Both the position numbers and the translations under genes were made by a program. Below, in pieces: positions 1 through 6,388 of a stretch of DNA of 7,550 nucleotides. Source of the DNA: an uncultured bacterium (GTDB lineage: Bacteria; Bdellovibrionota_C; UBA2361; SZUA-149; CALKYB01). How positions within the stretch are numbered: the stretch's first letter is position 1; each line of letters opens with the position of its first letter. Below the pieces are notes generated by a model. It made no database searches. It worked only from the letters and a program-made list of their open reading frames with translations, and was not told where the DNA came from. The stretch is from assembly GCA_938022485.1 (NCBI GenBank), contig CALIEE010000133.1, positions 1-7,550 of the forward strand. Reading direction: 5' to 3'.

Positions 1-289
1 GAAGCTCCACTATTAAATCCCGACATCCTTCGAAGATCGAACTTTCCTCGAGGTATATTTTCTCAGCCAGCCCTTCATAATACTTAACCATCTCAGCAAG
101 GGTGATAGTGGCGCCATACTCCTCTACCAGCAGCCTGTGAACATCTGTCATACTCATACCGATAATTCTTTGCTGGTCCTGCTCAGTCCAACCATCAACC
201 AAAGAGGCTAAAAAACCACTTTGTACTTTCATCCAATGCAATTGACTGTCGACAATCACTCCGTCCATATCGAAGATTACGGATCTCAT
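1..289 (-). CDS. HAD-superfamily hydrolase, phosphoglucomutase/phosphatase-like (partial, C-terminus outside window)
   Basis: Reading right to left from ATG at 289-287, 96 codons are open to the left edge, so only the N-terminal part is present. The N-terminus begins MRSVIFDMDGVIVDS, which is HAD motif I (DxD at residues 7 and 9, nucleophile and acid/base Asp). The following helical stretch (residues about 17-85) resembles the C1 cap of subfamily IA enzymes such as beta-phosphoglucomutase and phosphoglycolate phosphatase. It ends in an 'IFEGCRDLIVEL' segment like the one that leads back to the core domain in these enzymes. Motifs II-IV lie outside the window, so the substrate cannot be assigned. 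Family knowledge supports a cytosolic Mg-dependent phosphatase or phosphomutase. A strong Shine-Dalgarno (AGGAGG, 302-297 on the minus strand) lies 7 nt before the ATG. The gene follows comM by 23 bp on the same strand, so co-transcription is likely. Confidence 0.88.
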   Translation of the reverse strand, partial: MRSVIFDMDGVIVDSQLHWMKVQSGFLASLVDGWTEQDQQRIIGMSMTDVHRLLVEEYGATITLAEMVKYYEGLAEKIYLEESSIFEGCRDLIVEL

Positions 290-294
290 AGAAT

Positions 295-302
295 GGCCTC
301 CT
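295..302 (-). promoter_or_regulatory. Strong Shine-Dalgarno of the HAD gene
   Basis: The minus strand reads AGGAGGCC here, 5 nt short of the ATG at 289 (7 nt counted from the AGGAGG core). It supports the chosen start and independent strong translation of the HAD gene inside the comM transcription unit. Confidence 0.7.
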
Positions 303-312
303 GCCACCTCTC

Positions 313-1857
313 TTATTTAAACAATTCTAGAGGCATTCTATACCGCACAGCCTCAGCTAGATAGTCTAACTTTACAGTGGAATCACCCTTAAGATCTGCT
401 ATGGTCCGGGCCAATCTTAGAGTTCTGACATATCCCCTTGAACTCATTTCATATCGCTCAGCTTGTTTGCTTATATAGCTCTCAGCCTCAACAGAAAGTT
501 TACAATGTTCATTCAAAGCCTTTCCCGATAAAGCACTATTTCTAACTGCGCTGGATCTATATCTATCTCTTTGTAATTGAAGGGCTTTACTGACTCGTTC
601 CTTAATTGCTCTAGTTTCAGATTTACCAGAGCCTCCTTTTTGAAGAGTCTTCAATTCAATCGGCCTAACCCAGATAAAAATATCTATCCTGTCTAATAGA
701 GGACCAGATATTCTTTTTGCATAACGCTTTATCTCTTGCCTAGTGCATTCACATCTCGAAGGTTTTGAAGAATCCTTCTCCTCACGGCTACCAAAAAAAC
801 CACAAGGACAGGGGTTCATGGCTGCGATCAGTGTAAAATCTGAAGGAAAATTTAACTGCCTATTAGCCCGTGAAATTAAAATTTCTTTTTTTTCAAGAGG
901 CTGCCTCAGTGTCTCCAATACGCTCTTTTTGAATTCAGGAAGTTCATCTAAAAATAAAACCCCTCTGTGAGCTAGGGTTATCTCGCCAGCAGAGGGAATA
1001 GATCCTCCTCCAATCAACCCAGCATAGCTGGTGGTATGATGAGGCGCTCTAAAAGGCCTAGTTAAATTTTTCCCTTCGATCAGCCCAACTGACTCTCTAA
1101 TTTTGCTCACTTCAACTTTTTCATCAAAGGCCATCGGAGGTAGAATTGAACCTATGCGTTCAGCAAGCATGCTTTTTCCTGAACCTGGGGGACCAATCAT
1201 TAAAACATTATGACCGCCGGCAGCCGCGAGCTCCAGACACCTTTTAGCAGAGAGCTGCCCTGCCACATCCCCAAGACAATTTTTAGATTCTTCCTGATAA
1301 ATGCCTACCTTGGAGTTGATAGGCTCTGGCTTTTTCCCTTCTCTTAAATAACTAACAACCTGAGCAAGATGAGAAACCCCTATCACCTGCCCTGACTCTG
1401 TGAGAGCCGTAGAACCTAAAGCATGTCGTTTCAAATAGCCTTCGGGTATTATTGTTATCTTTTGTTGCTCCTCTCCCAAAAGAACCGCAGACAAAGAGCC
1501 GGCTAAGTCATTTACAGAACCATCGAGCTTTAACTCCCCGAATGCTAAGTGCTTTCTAAGTAGTTTTTTAGGCAGGTGCCCACAAGCAGCCAATAGGGAA
1601 AGAGCAATTGGCAGGTCAAAGCCTGCCCCACGCTTGGGTAAATCAGCTGGACCAAGACTGACGATCACCTCTCTGTTTGGAAACGAAAAACCTGTGCTTT
1701 CAATTGCACAGCGTATCCTATCTCTACTCTCCTTTAAAATAGAATCCGGCAGCCCTATGATCGTAAATCTTTTGAGACTCCCGATAATTTGAGTTTCTAC
1801 CTGCACAGGCCAACAATCAACTCCAAGCTGAGTTGCACCAAGAATCACTGATGACAT
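313..1857 (-). CDS. comM: YifB/ComM family Mg-chelatase-like AAA+ ATPase
   Basis: The product is 514 aa, close to the roughly 500-510 aa usual for YifB/ComM. Family knowledge: ComM is a cytosolic hexameric AAA+ helicase that promotes branch migration when transformed DNA is integrated; the family also occurs in bacteria not known to be competent. Domains seen: an N-terminal Lon-protease-like/ChlI N-terminal fold (about 1-170, with the family-typical 'GLPD' and 'GFDLPIAL' segments); an AAA+ core with Walker A GPPGSGKS at 222-229, 'RPFRAPHH' near 267-274 and Walker B LFLDE at 301-305; 'AAMNPCPCG' near 345-353; 'GPLLDRIDI' at 385-393; and a helical Mg_chelatase_C domain to the end. Four Cys (350, 352, 369, 371) form a CxC...CxC arrangement that could bind metal. 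An in-frame TAG 15 nt upstream of ATG 1857 fixes the start near here, and a purine-rich GGGAAG lies just before it. No frameshift is seen. The symbol is by family; the role in transformation here is inferred. Confidence 0.95.
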   Translation of the reverse strand: MSSVILGATQLGVDCWPVQVETQIIGSLKRFTIIGLPDSILKESRDRIRCAIESTGFSFPNREVIVSLGPADLPKRGAGFDLPIALSLLAACGHLPKKLLRKHLAFGELKLDGSVNDLAGSLSAVLLGEEQQKITIIPEGYLKRHALGSTALTESGQVIGVSHLAQVVSYLREGKKPEPINSKVGIYQEESKNCLGDVAGQLSAKRCLELAAAGGHNVLMIGPPGSGKSMLAERIGSILPPMAFDEKVEVSKIRESVGLIEGKNLTRPFRAPHHTTSYAGLIGGGSIPSAGEITLAHRGVLFLDELPEFKKSVLETLRQPLEKKEILISRANRQLNFPSDFTLIAAMNPCPCGFFGSREEKDSSKPSRCECTRQEIKRYAKRISGPLLDRIDIFIWVRPIELKTLQKGGSGKSETRAIKERVSKALQLQRDRYRSSAVRNSALSGKALNEHCKLSVEAESYISKQAERYEMSSRGYVRTLRLARTIADLKGDSTVKLDYLAEAVRYRMPLELFK

Positions 1858-1967
1858 TTTTCTTCCCTGCTAAGCCAAATGTTAGAAATTTCTTCTTCGA
1901 CAAGATTATCTCGGCATTCGCTAGGCTTGGTTTCTCCTCCATAGCAAGTTTTTACTTCTTTCTGCTT

Positions 1968-2001
1968 AAATAAAATAAGATGGGCCGGGTTCCGAATCTT
2001 A
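1968..2001 (-). terminator. Terminator-like hairpin with T-rich tail upstream of comM
   Basis: On the minus strand a 6-bp stem TAAGAT/ATCTTA (2001-1996 with 1981-1976) encloses a smaller CGG/CCG stem (1994-1992 with 1988-1986, loop AAC). It is followed directly by TTTTATTT (1975-1968). The geometry is that of a rho-independent terminator, but the outer stem is AT-rich and an asymmetric internal loop weakens it. It lies about 110 nt upstream of the comM start, so it would end a transcript coming from 2002-2246 or attenuate comM. On the plus strand no T-tract follows. Confidence 0.35.
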
Positions 2002-2007
2002 AAGGTG

Positions 2008-2108
2008 TTTGATAGTTAATCCCAGAAGTAGCCGAAATTGGCTCCGAGTCCGCTTTGAAGATTCTCTCAACTCTTTCGTCAAAAACTTATCAGGACAAAA
2101 CTATCAAA
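2008..2108. repeat. 10-bp inverted repeat enclosing nested hairpins
   Basis: TTTGATAGTT at 2008-2017 is perfectly complementary to AACTATCAAA at 2099-2108. The 81-nt interior contains two further hairpins: AGCC/GGCT (2030-2033 with 2040-2043, loop GAAATT) and TTGA-GA/TC-TCAA (2055-2061 with 2065-2070, one bulged A). The arrangement would fold as a closed multi-branch RNA from either strand. On the minus strand the terminator-like hairpin follows 6 nt later. No known riboswitch or small-RNA family is recognised. Confidence 0.4.
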
Positions 2109-2246
2109 TTTGGCTAGCTATTGGTCATTTTAAGAGTCTTTGGCTCTCCTCATGAATCAAATAGATGTGCATTGAAACTTAGATAAATTTCAGCACTGCG
2201 AGGAATTTAAGTTTTCCTCAGTGTAAAATTCAGATTTGGAATAAAT

Positions 2247-3422
2247 ATGAAAAAATTAACTATTCTAATTTTTTGTATTCTAACGGCTTCTGTTTCTCAA
2301 GCCCAGGTTAACCCAATGGCTAAAATGACATTGGGAGAACTAAAGGTGAGTCTTTTCAACCTTCGAAGCCAGTATCAAGTCCGAGTCTCACCAGCGTACA
2401 CTGACAGTCCAGTGCCAAGAGAGGCTGAGGTTTTTTGGATAAAGAATCCCTCAAGGTTAGTAATCGATATTCCTGGGTACCATCATGCAACAGCTAGGAA
2501 CGTACAAGTCAACTCAACTGAAATTTCTAGTATGCGCTCTGGAGTGCACAAAGATAAAATTAGAATTGTCCTAGATATTAAGGATGGAAGGGAGCCTGGC
2601 TATGAGCAGCGTTTTGATCAGTCCGGCAGAGGTCTCGTGGTTAATACCAGTTTTAACTCTGGTAAGGACTTAGTTGATATCAATAACGAGTCATTCCAAT
2701 CCGCAAAAGTAGAGCAAAGACCAAAGACGATTGAATTCACTCCTGGGAAAATTGAAGCTAAACCTAAACCCCCACGAGTTTCACTTCCAGCTCCAACTAA
2801 CATGGCTAAAGACTCCAAGCTTAAGCCTCTGGAAAGGAAAGCTGAAAAAACTGTTGAGAAGGTTAAGAACGAACCTTCCATGCGAAATTTAAAAGAAAAG
2901 TTTAAGCAAAAAATTCAAAAAACTGAACAGGTCGCAAAAACTGAGCAACCGGCTAGCCAAGCAAGAGTTCCTCAACCCTTAAAACCAAAGATTAAGCGAA
3001 CTGAGACCATAGTCACCCAAACTCCTGATCCTCAATCGACAAAGCCTGCCGCCAGGTCAGTCGCGACTAGTTCTTCTTCTACTTTGAAGGGAATAGATTT
3101 TCAGGAAATCAGAGAAGAGAAAACGACTGCAGTTGTTCTAAATGTGGAATCTTCTGTTCAATACGAGATGAAGCAAGCCCAAGATGACTTGTTTGAGTTG
3201 AAGCTTAGCAATACCAAAGTTCAAGGGATCGATATTTCCATTCCACACTTCACTCCAGAAGAGCTGTATCAAGGCTTTGAGGTTGTGGTAGCAAGGCAAC
3301 AGGGAAAAAACGTGGTTGTAAGAATCTACACTGATGCGAACACTAAGCCTATGGCTTTCCCCAACGCTGGTATGCTTTGGATAAAGCCAGTTCCTAGGGT
3401 AGTAGCTCCAACAGGACAATAG
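2247..3422 (+). CDS. Secreted protein with two AMIN-like domains and a Lys/Pro-rich linker
   Basis: The product is 391 aa with a Sec signal peptide: MKK, a hydrophobic core at about 4-16 and likely cleavage after Ala19 (SQA|Q). No lipobox is seen, so it is probably soluble in the periplasm. Residues about 42-137 look like an AMIN domain, including 'NPSRLVIDIPG' (67-77) and 'DKIRIVLDI' (103-111). Residues about 155-275 are low-complexity, rich in Lys, Pro, Gln and Thr, and probably a flexible spacer. A second AMIN-like beta-rich domain spans about 280-385 ('GIDFQEIREE', 'VVVRIYTDA', 'MLWIKPV'). Family knowledge: AMIN domains localise periplasmic proteins such as PilQ secretins and AmiC amidases to the envelope and peptidoglycan. 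No amidase, secretin or transglycosylase domain follows here, so a scaffold or targeting role is inferred, with no enzyme activity seen. The start has only a weak Shine-Dalgarno (TTGGA, 2236-2240). The gene stands alone, divergent from comM and convergent with the purF-linked ORF. Confidence 0.85.
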   Translation: MKKLTILIFCILTASVSQAQVNPMAKMTLGELKVSLFNLRSQYQVRVSPAYTDSPVPREAEVFWIKNPSRLVIDIPGYHHATARNVQVNSTEISSMRSGVHKDKIRIVLDIKDGREPGYEQRFDQSGRGLVVNTSFNSGKDLVDINNESFQSAKVEQRPKTIEFTPGKIEAKPKPPRVSLPAPTNMAKDSKLKPLERKAEKTVEKVKNEPSMRNLKEKFKQKIQKTEQVAKTEQPASQARVPQPLKPKIKRTETIVTQTPDPQSTKPAARSVATSSSSTLKGIDFQEIREEKTTAVVLNVESSVQYEMKQAQDDLFELKLSNTKVQGIDISIPHFTPEELYQGFEVVVARQQGKNVVVRIYTDANTKPMAFPNAGMLWIKPVPRVVAPTGQ

Positions 3423-3433
3423 AAATTTTTTGG

Positions 3434-3452
3434 AAGGCCTAATAAGGGTCTT
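3434..3452. terminator. Weak hairpin after the AMIN gene
   Basis: AAGGCC (3434-3439) pairs with GGTCTT (3447-3452; five Watson-Crick pairs and one G-U) around a 7-nt loop, 11 nt after the AMIN stop codon. A TTTTTT run lies before the stem and none after it on the plus strand, so it is not a canonical intrinsic terminator. It may still be a 3'-end stabilising structure. Confidence 0.25.
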
Positions 3453-3466
3453 ATCGATGGAGTAAT

Positions 3467-3519
3467 AAGCAACTTCCAGCGCTGAAGAGTGATTCCTCTG
3501 ATACGATTACTTGTTGCTT
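3467..3519. repeat. Inverted repeat at the 3' ends of convergent genes
   Basis: AAGCAAC (3467-3473) is complementary to GTTGCTT (3513-3519). The interior holds CTTC/GAAG (3473-3476, 3484-3487) and AGAG/CTCT (3486-3489, 3496-3499), which overlap and so are alternatives. The right arm lies within the last codons of the small ORF (stop at 3509-3507). A shared bidirectional terminator is possible, but no T-tract supports it. Confidence 0.25.
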
Positions 3520-3776
3520 CCTACTTTCGTAGCAAGAAGAGAAGTAGCTCGACTGTCTGACCTTTCGCTTCCAATGGACGTAGAAGATAAGCGATTCTCC
3601 CGATATTTATCGTAATCAAGATAAACCCCCTTCGTATCGAAATTATAGCGATCAATTCTAGAAAGAGTGTAGGTCAAACAACTGCCAACAACAATCACAG
3701 ATAAAAACCAGACTACTGCCCAGCGCTGGTCGGCACCAAAGCTTCCGCAAGGATCTTCTGAGTTTTCTGTCGCCAT
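3507..3776 (-). CDS. Small hypothetical protein with one predicted membrane segment
   Basis: The product is 89 aa and I do not recognise it. The N-terminal 18 residues are acidic and polar, with Cys10. Residues about 19-38 form one hydrophobic, Trp/Val-rich segment with Cys33, which could be a membrane span. The remaining roughly 50 residues are hydrophilic, with a Tyr-rich patch ('YLDYDKYRENR', 52-62) and a Ser-rich tail. Arg40 and Arg43 directly after the hydrophobic segment suggest a cytoplasmic C-terminus by the positive-inside rule. The start ATG has a good Shine-Dalgarno (AGGAGA, 3790-3785, spacing 8 nt), which favours a real gene. It lies 107 bp downstream of purF on the same strand, probably on the same transcript. 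No function can be assigned, and the main doubt is whether it is translated at all. Confidence 0.55.
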   Translation of the reverse strand: MATENSEDPCGSFGADQRWAVVWFLSVIVVGSCLTYTLSRIDRYNFDTKGVYLDYDKYRENRLSSTSIGSERSDSRATSLLATKVGSNK

Positions 3777-3805
3777 TATCTTAGTCTCCTAAAAAACACT
3801 CTTTA

Positions 3806-3862
3806 CGGCCTATCTGGACCGAATCCGGAGAATACTGCAATACCAAGGGGCTTGCAAACCCC
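3806..3862 (-). other. Two hairpins in the purF-small ORF gap
   Basis: On the minus strand GGGGTTTGCAAGCCCC (3862-3847) can fold with a four-G/C stem plus A-U and G-U pairs. A second stem, CGGTC/GGCCG (3821-3817 with 3810-3806, loop CAGATA), follows. A T6 run lies at 3796-3791, about 9 nt beyond the second stem and just before the Shine-Dalgarno of the small ORF. Neither is a textbook terminator; they may reduce read-through from purF or protect the mRNA end. Confidence 0.3.
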
Positions 3863-3883
3863 GCTTTGAATCCACAATACAAA

Positions 3884-5260
3884 TTAAGGAACTCCACAGG
3901 GGTAATTCTCGGAGAAACAAGCATCACAATAGTTTTCACGTTTCTGCTCCACGGCTCGATACATTCCATCCATAGAAAGATAAGCTAGTGAATCAGCAGC
4001 AATAAACTCGCAAATTTCTTCCGTAGAGTTGGAAGACGCTATTAGCTCCTCTTTTGAAGGGGTATCAATCCCATAGTGGCAAGGGCTAATTGTCGGTGGA
4101 GAACTAATTCTAAAGTGAACTTCCTTCACTCCAGCTTGGCGAAGCATAGCTACAATTTTCTTACTTGTAGTACCTCTAACCAAGGAATCATCCACTAACA
4201 CAACTTTTTTACCAGCCAAGAGTTTAGCATTCGGATTGAGTTTGATCTTAACTCCAAAATCTCTAATCGACTGCTGAGGTTCAATGAAAGTTCTTCCCAC
4301 ATAATGGTTTCTAATTAAACCAAACTCTAGAGGAATTTTAGAACTCTGAGCAAAACCTAGAGCTGCTGGAACTCCTGAATCAGGAACTGGGATAACATAA
4401 TCAACATCTACTGGATGCTCCCCGGCAAGTTCGTAACCTAGCTGTTTTCTTACGGCATAAACACTTTTTCCATCAATAACTGAATCAGGTCTAGAAAAAT
4501 AGACGTACTCAAAAACACAAAGAGCAGAGCGAGATTTACTACTTTCATCAATTCTAAAGCTTTCCAATTCGCCTGAGTCAGTTATTCGAAGAACCTCTCC
4601 AGGCTCAATCTCACGAACCAGCTCAGCCCCCACTAAATCAAATGCGCAAGTCTCTGAAGCAACCATATAACCGGAGCCCAACTTGCCCAATGACAGCGGC
4701 CGAACTCCAGCAGGATCTCGAACAGCAATAAGGTTTTGCCCTGACTTAACAACCAGAGAATAGGCACCCTCAACCTTACGGGCTGCCTCAATGACTCGAT
4801 TCACAATACTTTGTTTATCTTTGGCCTTGGCAATTAAGTGTAAAAAAGTTTCAGTGTCCGAAGTCGTAGAAAAAATAGAGCCTTCTTTCTCTAATCTGTC
4901 ACGTATAGAGCGAGCGTTAACTAGATTGCCATTATGAGCTATTGAAAAAGACGAGTTTAAAAAATTTGCAGTAAGGGGTTGAAGATTGGACTTATCCTTC
5001 CTGCCAAAAGTAGCATAGCGGGTATGACCTATGGCTAGAGACCCTTCTAAGCCAGTTAAAGCCTCTCCCGAAAAAACATCTGCAACCAAGCCGGTATCTC
5101 GATGGGCAAAAACTTGCGTCCCGTGAGTGCTGACTATTCCAGCACCTTCCTGACCCCTATGCTGCATTGCGTAGAGGCCTAGATAACAATACTTCGCCGC
5201 TTCAGGAACATTAACGACCCCGACTACCGCACATTCATCATGAAACTTATCTTCAATCAT
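3884..5260 (-). CDS. purF: Amidophosphoribosyltransferase (glutamine PRPP amidotransferase), Fe-S type
   Basis: PurF catalyses the first step of purine synthesis: PRPP plus glutamine gives 5-phosphoribosylamine, glutamate and pyrophosphate, in the cytosol. Taking ATG 5260, the product is 458 aa. Residues 1-9 look like a short propeptide before catalytic Cys10 (…FHDE|CAVVG), as in the Bacillus-type enzyme, where the mature protein starts with Cys. The Ntn glutaminase domain shows GHTRYATFG (78-86) and HNGNLVN (109-115). The phosphoribosyltransferase domain carries the PRPP loop VLVDDSLVRGTTS (354-366). Cys248, Cys394, Cys445 and Cys448 sit where the Bacillus-type 4Fe-4S ligands lie. An in-frame TTG at 5263-5261 could add one residue, but ATG 5260 is preferred: it overlaps the M42 stop by one base (TGATG), and no clear Shine-Dalgarno exists, so translation is probably coupled to the peptidase gene. 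The small ORF follows. Confidence 0.96.
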   Translation of the reverse strand: MIEDKFHDECAVVGVVNVPEAAKYCYLGLYAMQHRGQEGAGIVSTHGTQVFAHRDTGLVADVFSGEALTGLEGSLAIGHTRYATFGRKDKSNLQPLTANFLNSSFSIAHNGNLVNARSIRDRLEKEGSIFSTTSDTETFLHLIAKAKDKQSIVNRVIEAARKVEGAYSLVVKSGQNLIAVRDPAGVRPLSLGKLGSGYMVASETCAFDLVGAELVREIEPGEVLRITDSGELESFRIDESSKSRSALCVFEYVYFSRPDSVIDGKSVYAVRKQLGYELAGEHPVDVDYVIPVPDSGVPAALGFAQSSKIPLEFGLIRNHYVGRTFIEPQQSIRDFGVKIKLNPNAKLLAGKKVVLVDDSLVRGTTSKKIVAMLRQAGVKEVHFRISSPPTISPCHYGIDTPSKEELIASSNSTEEICEFIAADSLAYLSMDGMYRAVEQKRENYCDACFSENYPCGVP

Positions 5261-6336
5261 CAACTAGGAATAAACGAAGTTTTCGTTTTTATCTCCATTA
5301 CAGTAGCAGCAATAAGTTCAGCAGCCGCATCCAAGTCTCGAGTATCACAAACCTCAACTTGAGTGTGCATATAACGATTAGGTAAACCAATAAGAGCGGT
5401 AGCTACGCCATCTCTTGAAATTTGCATGGCGTTAGCGTCAGTGCCTGTAGCACGAGGCGCAGACAGAGTTTGGTAAGGTATTTTTTTCTTTCTAGCTGCA
5501 GACTTGAGAATCCCTTCAAGAACCGGATTTACATTAGCACCTCTAGCAATTGTTGGACCCGCACCCAGTCTAACGTCACCAACTTTTTTGGGATTAGCTC
5601 CTGGATTATCAGTGGCATGAGTTACATCAACGGCAATACCCACGTCAGGGTCAACACCGTAACAAGATGTCCTAGCTCCTCTTAGACCAATCTCTTCTTG
5701 AACAGTACTCACACCAAACAGTGCAACTGGAAAGGATTTCTTTCCCTTAATCTCCTTGGCAACCAATCGCATAGCTTCGGATACTACATAAAGCCCCACT
5801 CTATCATCCAGCCCTGGTCCTGAAATTTGATGCTTACCAAGTTTAGTGAGTTGAGGTTGATAAACTATCGGGTCCCCAACTGACACAAGCTTTTTAGCTT
5901 CCTTACCGTTTTCGGCACCGATATCAACCCAAAGGTCATCGAGATCTAGCTTTTTACCTCTATCAGAACGGTCAACAAGGTGAATAGGTTTATATCCGAT
6001 AATTGCAGGCAACTCCCCTTTTTCAGTAAGAATCTTTAAGTGAGTACCTGGAACTACCGTGGGGTCTATGCCTCCAATAGCCTTGAAATAAATATAACCC
6101 CGCTCATCAATATGAGTGACCATAAAACCAATCTGGTCACAGTGCCCAGCAAGCATTACTCTAATCGAACCTTTAGGATTCAGCACTGCTACAGTGTTCC
6201 CGTGAACATCGCTGCTAATCTCATCAGCAAGGCCTTTCATCTTTTTTCTGTAAACCCGCTGAATATCTTGTTCGAACCCCGAAGGAGAGGGGGTCATTAA
6301 AAGCTGCTCGAGGTATTTGAAATTAGCTGATTTCAT
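5260..6336 (-). CDS. M42 family metallo-aminopeptidase
   Basis: The product is 358 aa, typical for M42 (glutamyl aminopeptidase/TET/FrvX/YsdC group), cytosolic di-metal aminopeptidases that form large tetrahedral assemblies and trim peptides left by proteases. All expected active-site residues are visible: His65 and Asp67 in AGHCDQIGFM, bridging Asp177 in GLDDRVG, catalytic Glu214 and ligand Glu215 in VQEEIGLRG, Asp237 in AVDVTH, and His324 in RYMHTQVEVC. The insert between the metal ligands (about 70-165) is the usual PDZ-like dimerisation domain. Family members were formerly annotated as endoglucanase or cellulase; a peptidase role is far more likely. Specificity (glutamyl, leucyl or lysyl) cannot be read from sequence. 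The start ATG 6336 lies 58 nt after the tRNA-Gly CCA end and has only a weak Shine-Dalgarno. The stop TGA shares its last base with the purF ATG, so the two genes are probably coupled. Confidence 0.94.
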   Translation of the reverse strand: MKSANFKYLEQLLMTPSPSGFEQDIQRVYRKKMKGLADEISSDVHGNTVAVLNPKGSIRVMLAGHCDQIGFMVTHIDERGYIYFKAIGGIDPTVVPGTHLKILTEKGELPAIIGYKPIHLVDRSDRGKKLDLDDLWVDIGAENGKEAKKLVSVGDPIVYQPQLTKLGKHQISGPGLDDRVGLYVVSEAMRLVAKEIKGKKSFPVALFGVSTVQEEIGLRGARTSCYGVDPDVGIAVDVTHATDNPGANPKKVGDVRLGAGPTIARGANVNPVLEGILKSAARKKKIPYQTLSAPRATGTDANAMQISRDGVATALIGLPNRYMHTQVEVCDTRDLDAAAELIAATVMEIKTKTSFIPS

Positions 6337-6358
6337 TGCTCTTTTGATCTTAGAACAA

Positions 6359-6386
6359 CTGCCGGCTGCAAGTAGACTGGCAGTCT
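6359..6386 (-). other. Alternative hairpins between tRNA-Gly and the M42 gene
   Basis: AGACT/AGTCT (6374-6378 with 6382-6386, 3-nt loop) competes with CTGCC/GGCAG (6359-6363 with 6379-6383), because the two share bases. No T-tract follows on the minus strand, so there is no evidence of an intrinsic terminator after the tRNA. The structure could guide 3'-end processing of a tRNA-mRNA precursor. Confidence 0.25.
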
Positions 6387-6388
6387 GT

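Larger units (their letters stand above)
1858..2246. other. Intergenic region between divergent comM and AMIN genes
   Basis: This 389-bp gap should hold the divergent promoters of comM (minus) and the AMIN-domain gene (plus). I found no -35/-10 pair good enough to call on either strand, no tRNA and no convincing ORF. It holds inverted repeats: a 10-bp pair at 2008-2017/2099-2108, small hairpins inside that pair, a terminator-like hairpin at 1976-2001, and a 6-bp hairpin (GAGGAA/TTCCTC, 2200-2219) about 27 nt before the AMIN start codon. These are described separately. Confidence 0.6.

Noticed and set aside
743..970. Plus-strand ORF antisense to comM
   Set aside because: It lies wholly inside the strongly supported comM gene, has no recognisable domain, and looks like an antisense shadow.
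1817..1942. Minus-strand 41-codon ORF overlapping the comM start out of frame
   Set aside because: It has no Shine-Dalgarno before its ATG and no recognisable motif, and it runs into comM in another frame.
2618..2881. Minus-strand ORF inside the AMIN gene
   Set aside because: It is antisense to the low-complexity linker of a well-supported secreted protein and has no start signal of note.
3138..3419. Minus-strand ORF antisense to the second AMIN-like domain
   Set aside because: It is fully contained in the opposite gene and its product resembles no family.
3781..3969. Minus-strand ORF overlapping the end of purF
   Set aside because: It reads the purF 3' end in another frame and has no Shine-Dalgarno. 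The intact purF C-terminus with its Fe-S Cys pair shows which frame is real.
5422..5685. Plus-strand ORF antisense to the M42 gene
   Set aside because: It lies opposite the metal-ligand region of a complete M42 peptidase and has no independent support.
6040..6300. Second plus-strand ORF antisense to the M42 gene
   Set aside because: It is fully contained opposite conserved M42 sequence and has no domain.
5260..6336. Cellulase/endoglucanase annotation for the M42 gene
   Set aside because: All M42 metal ligands and the catalytic Glu are present. The cellulase label is a historical misannotation in this family.
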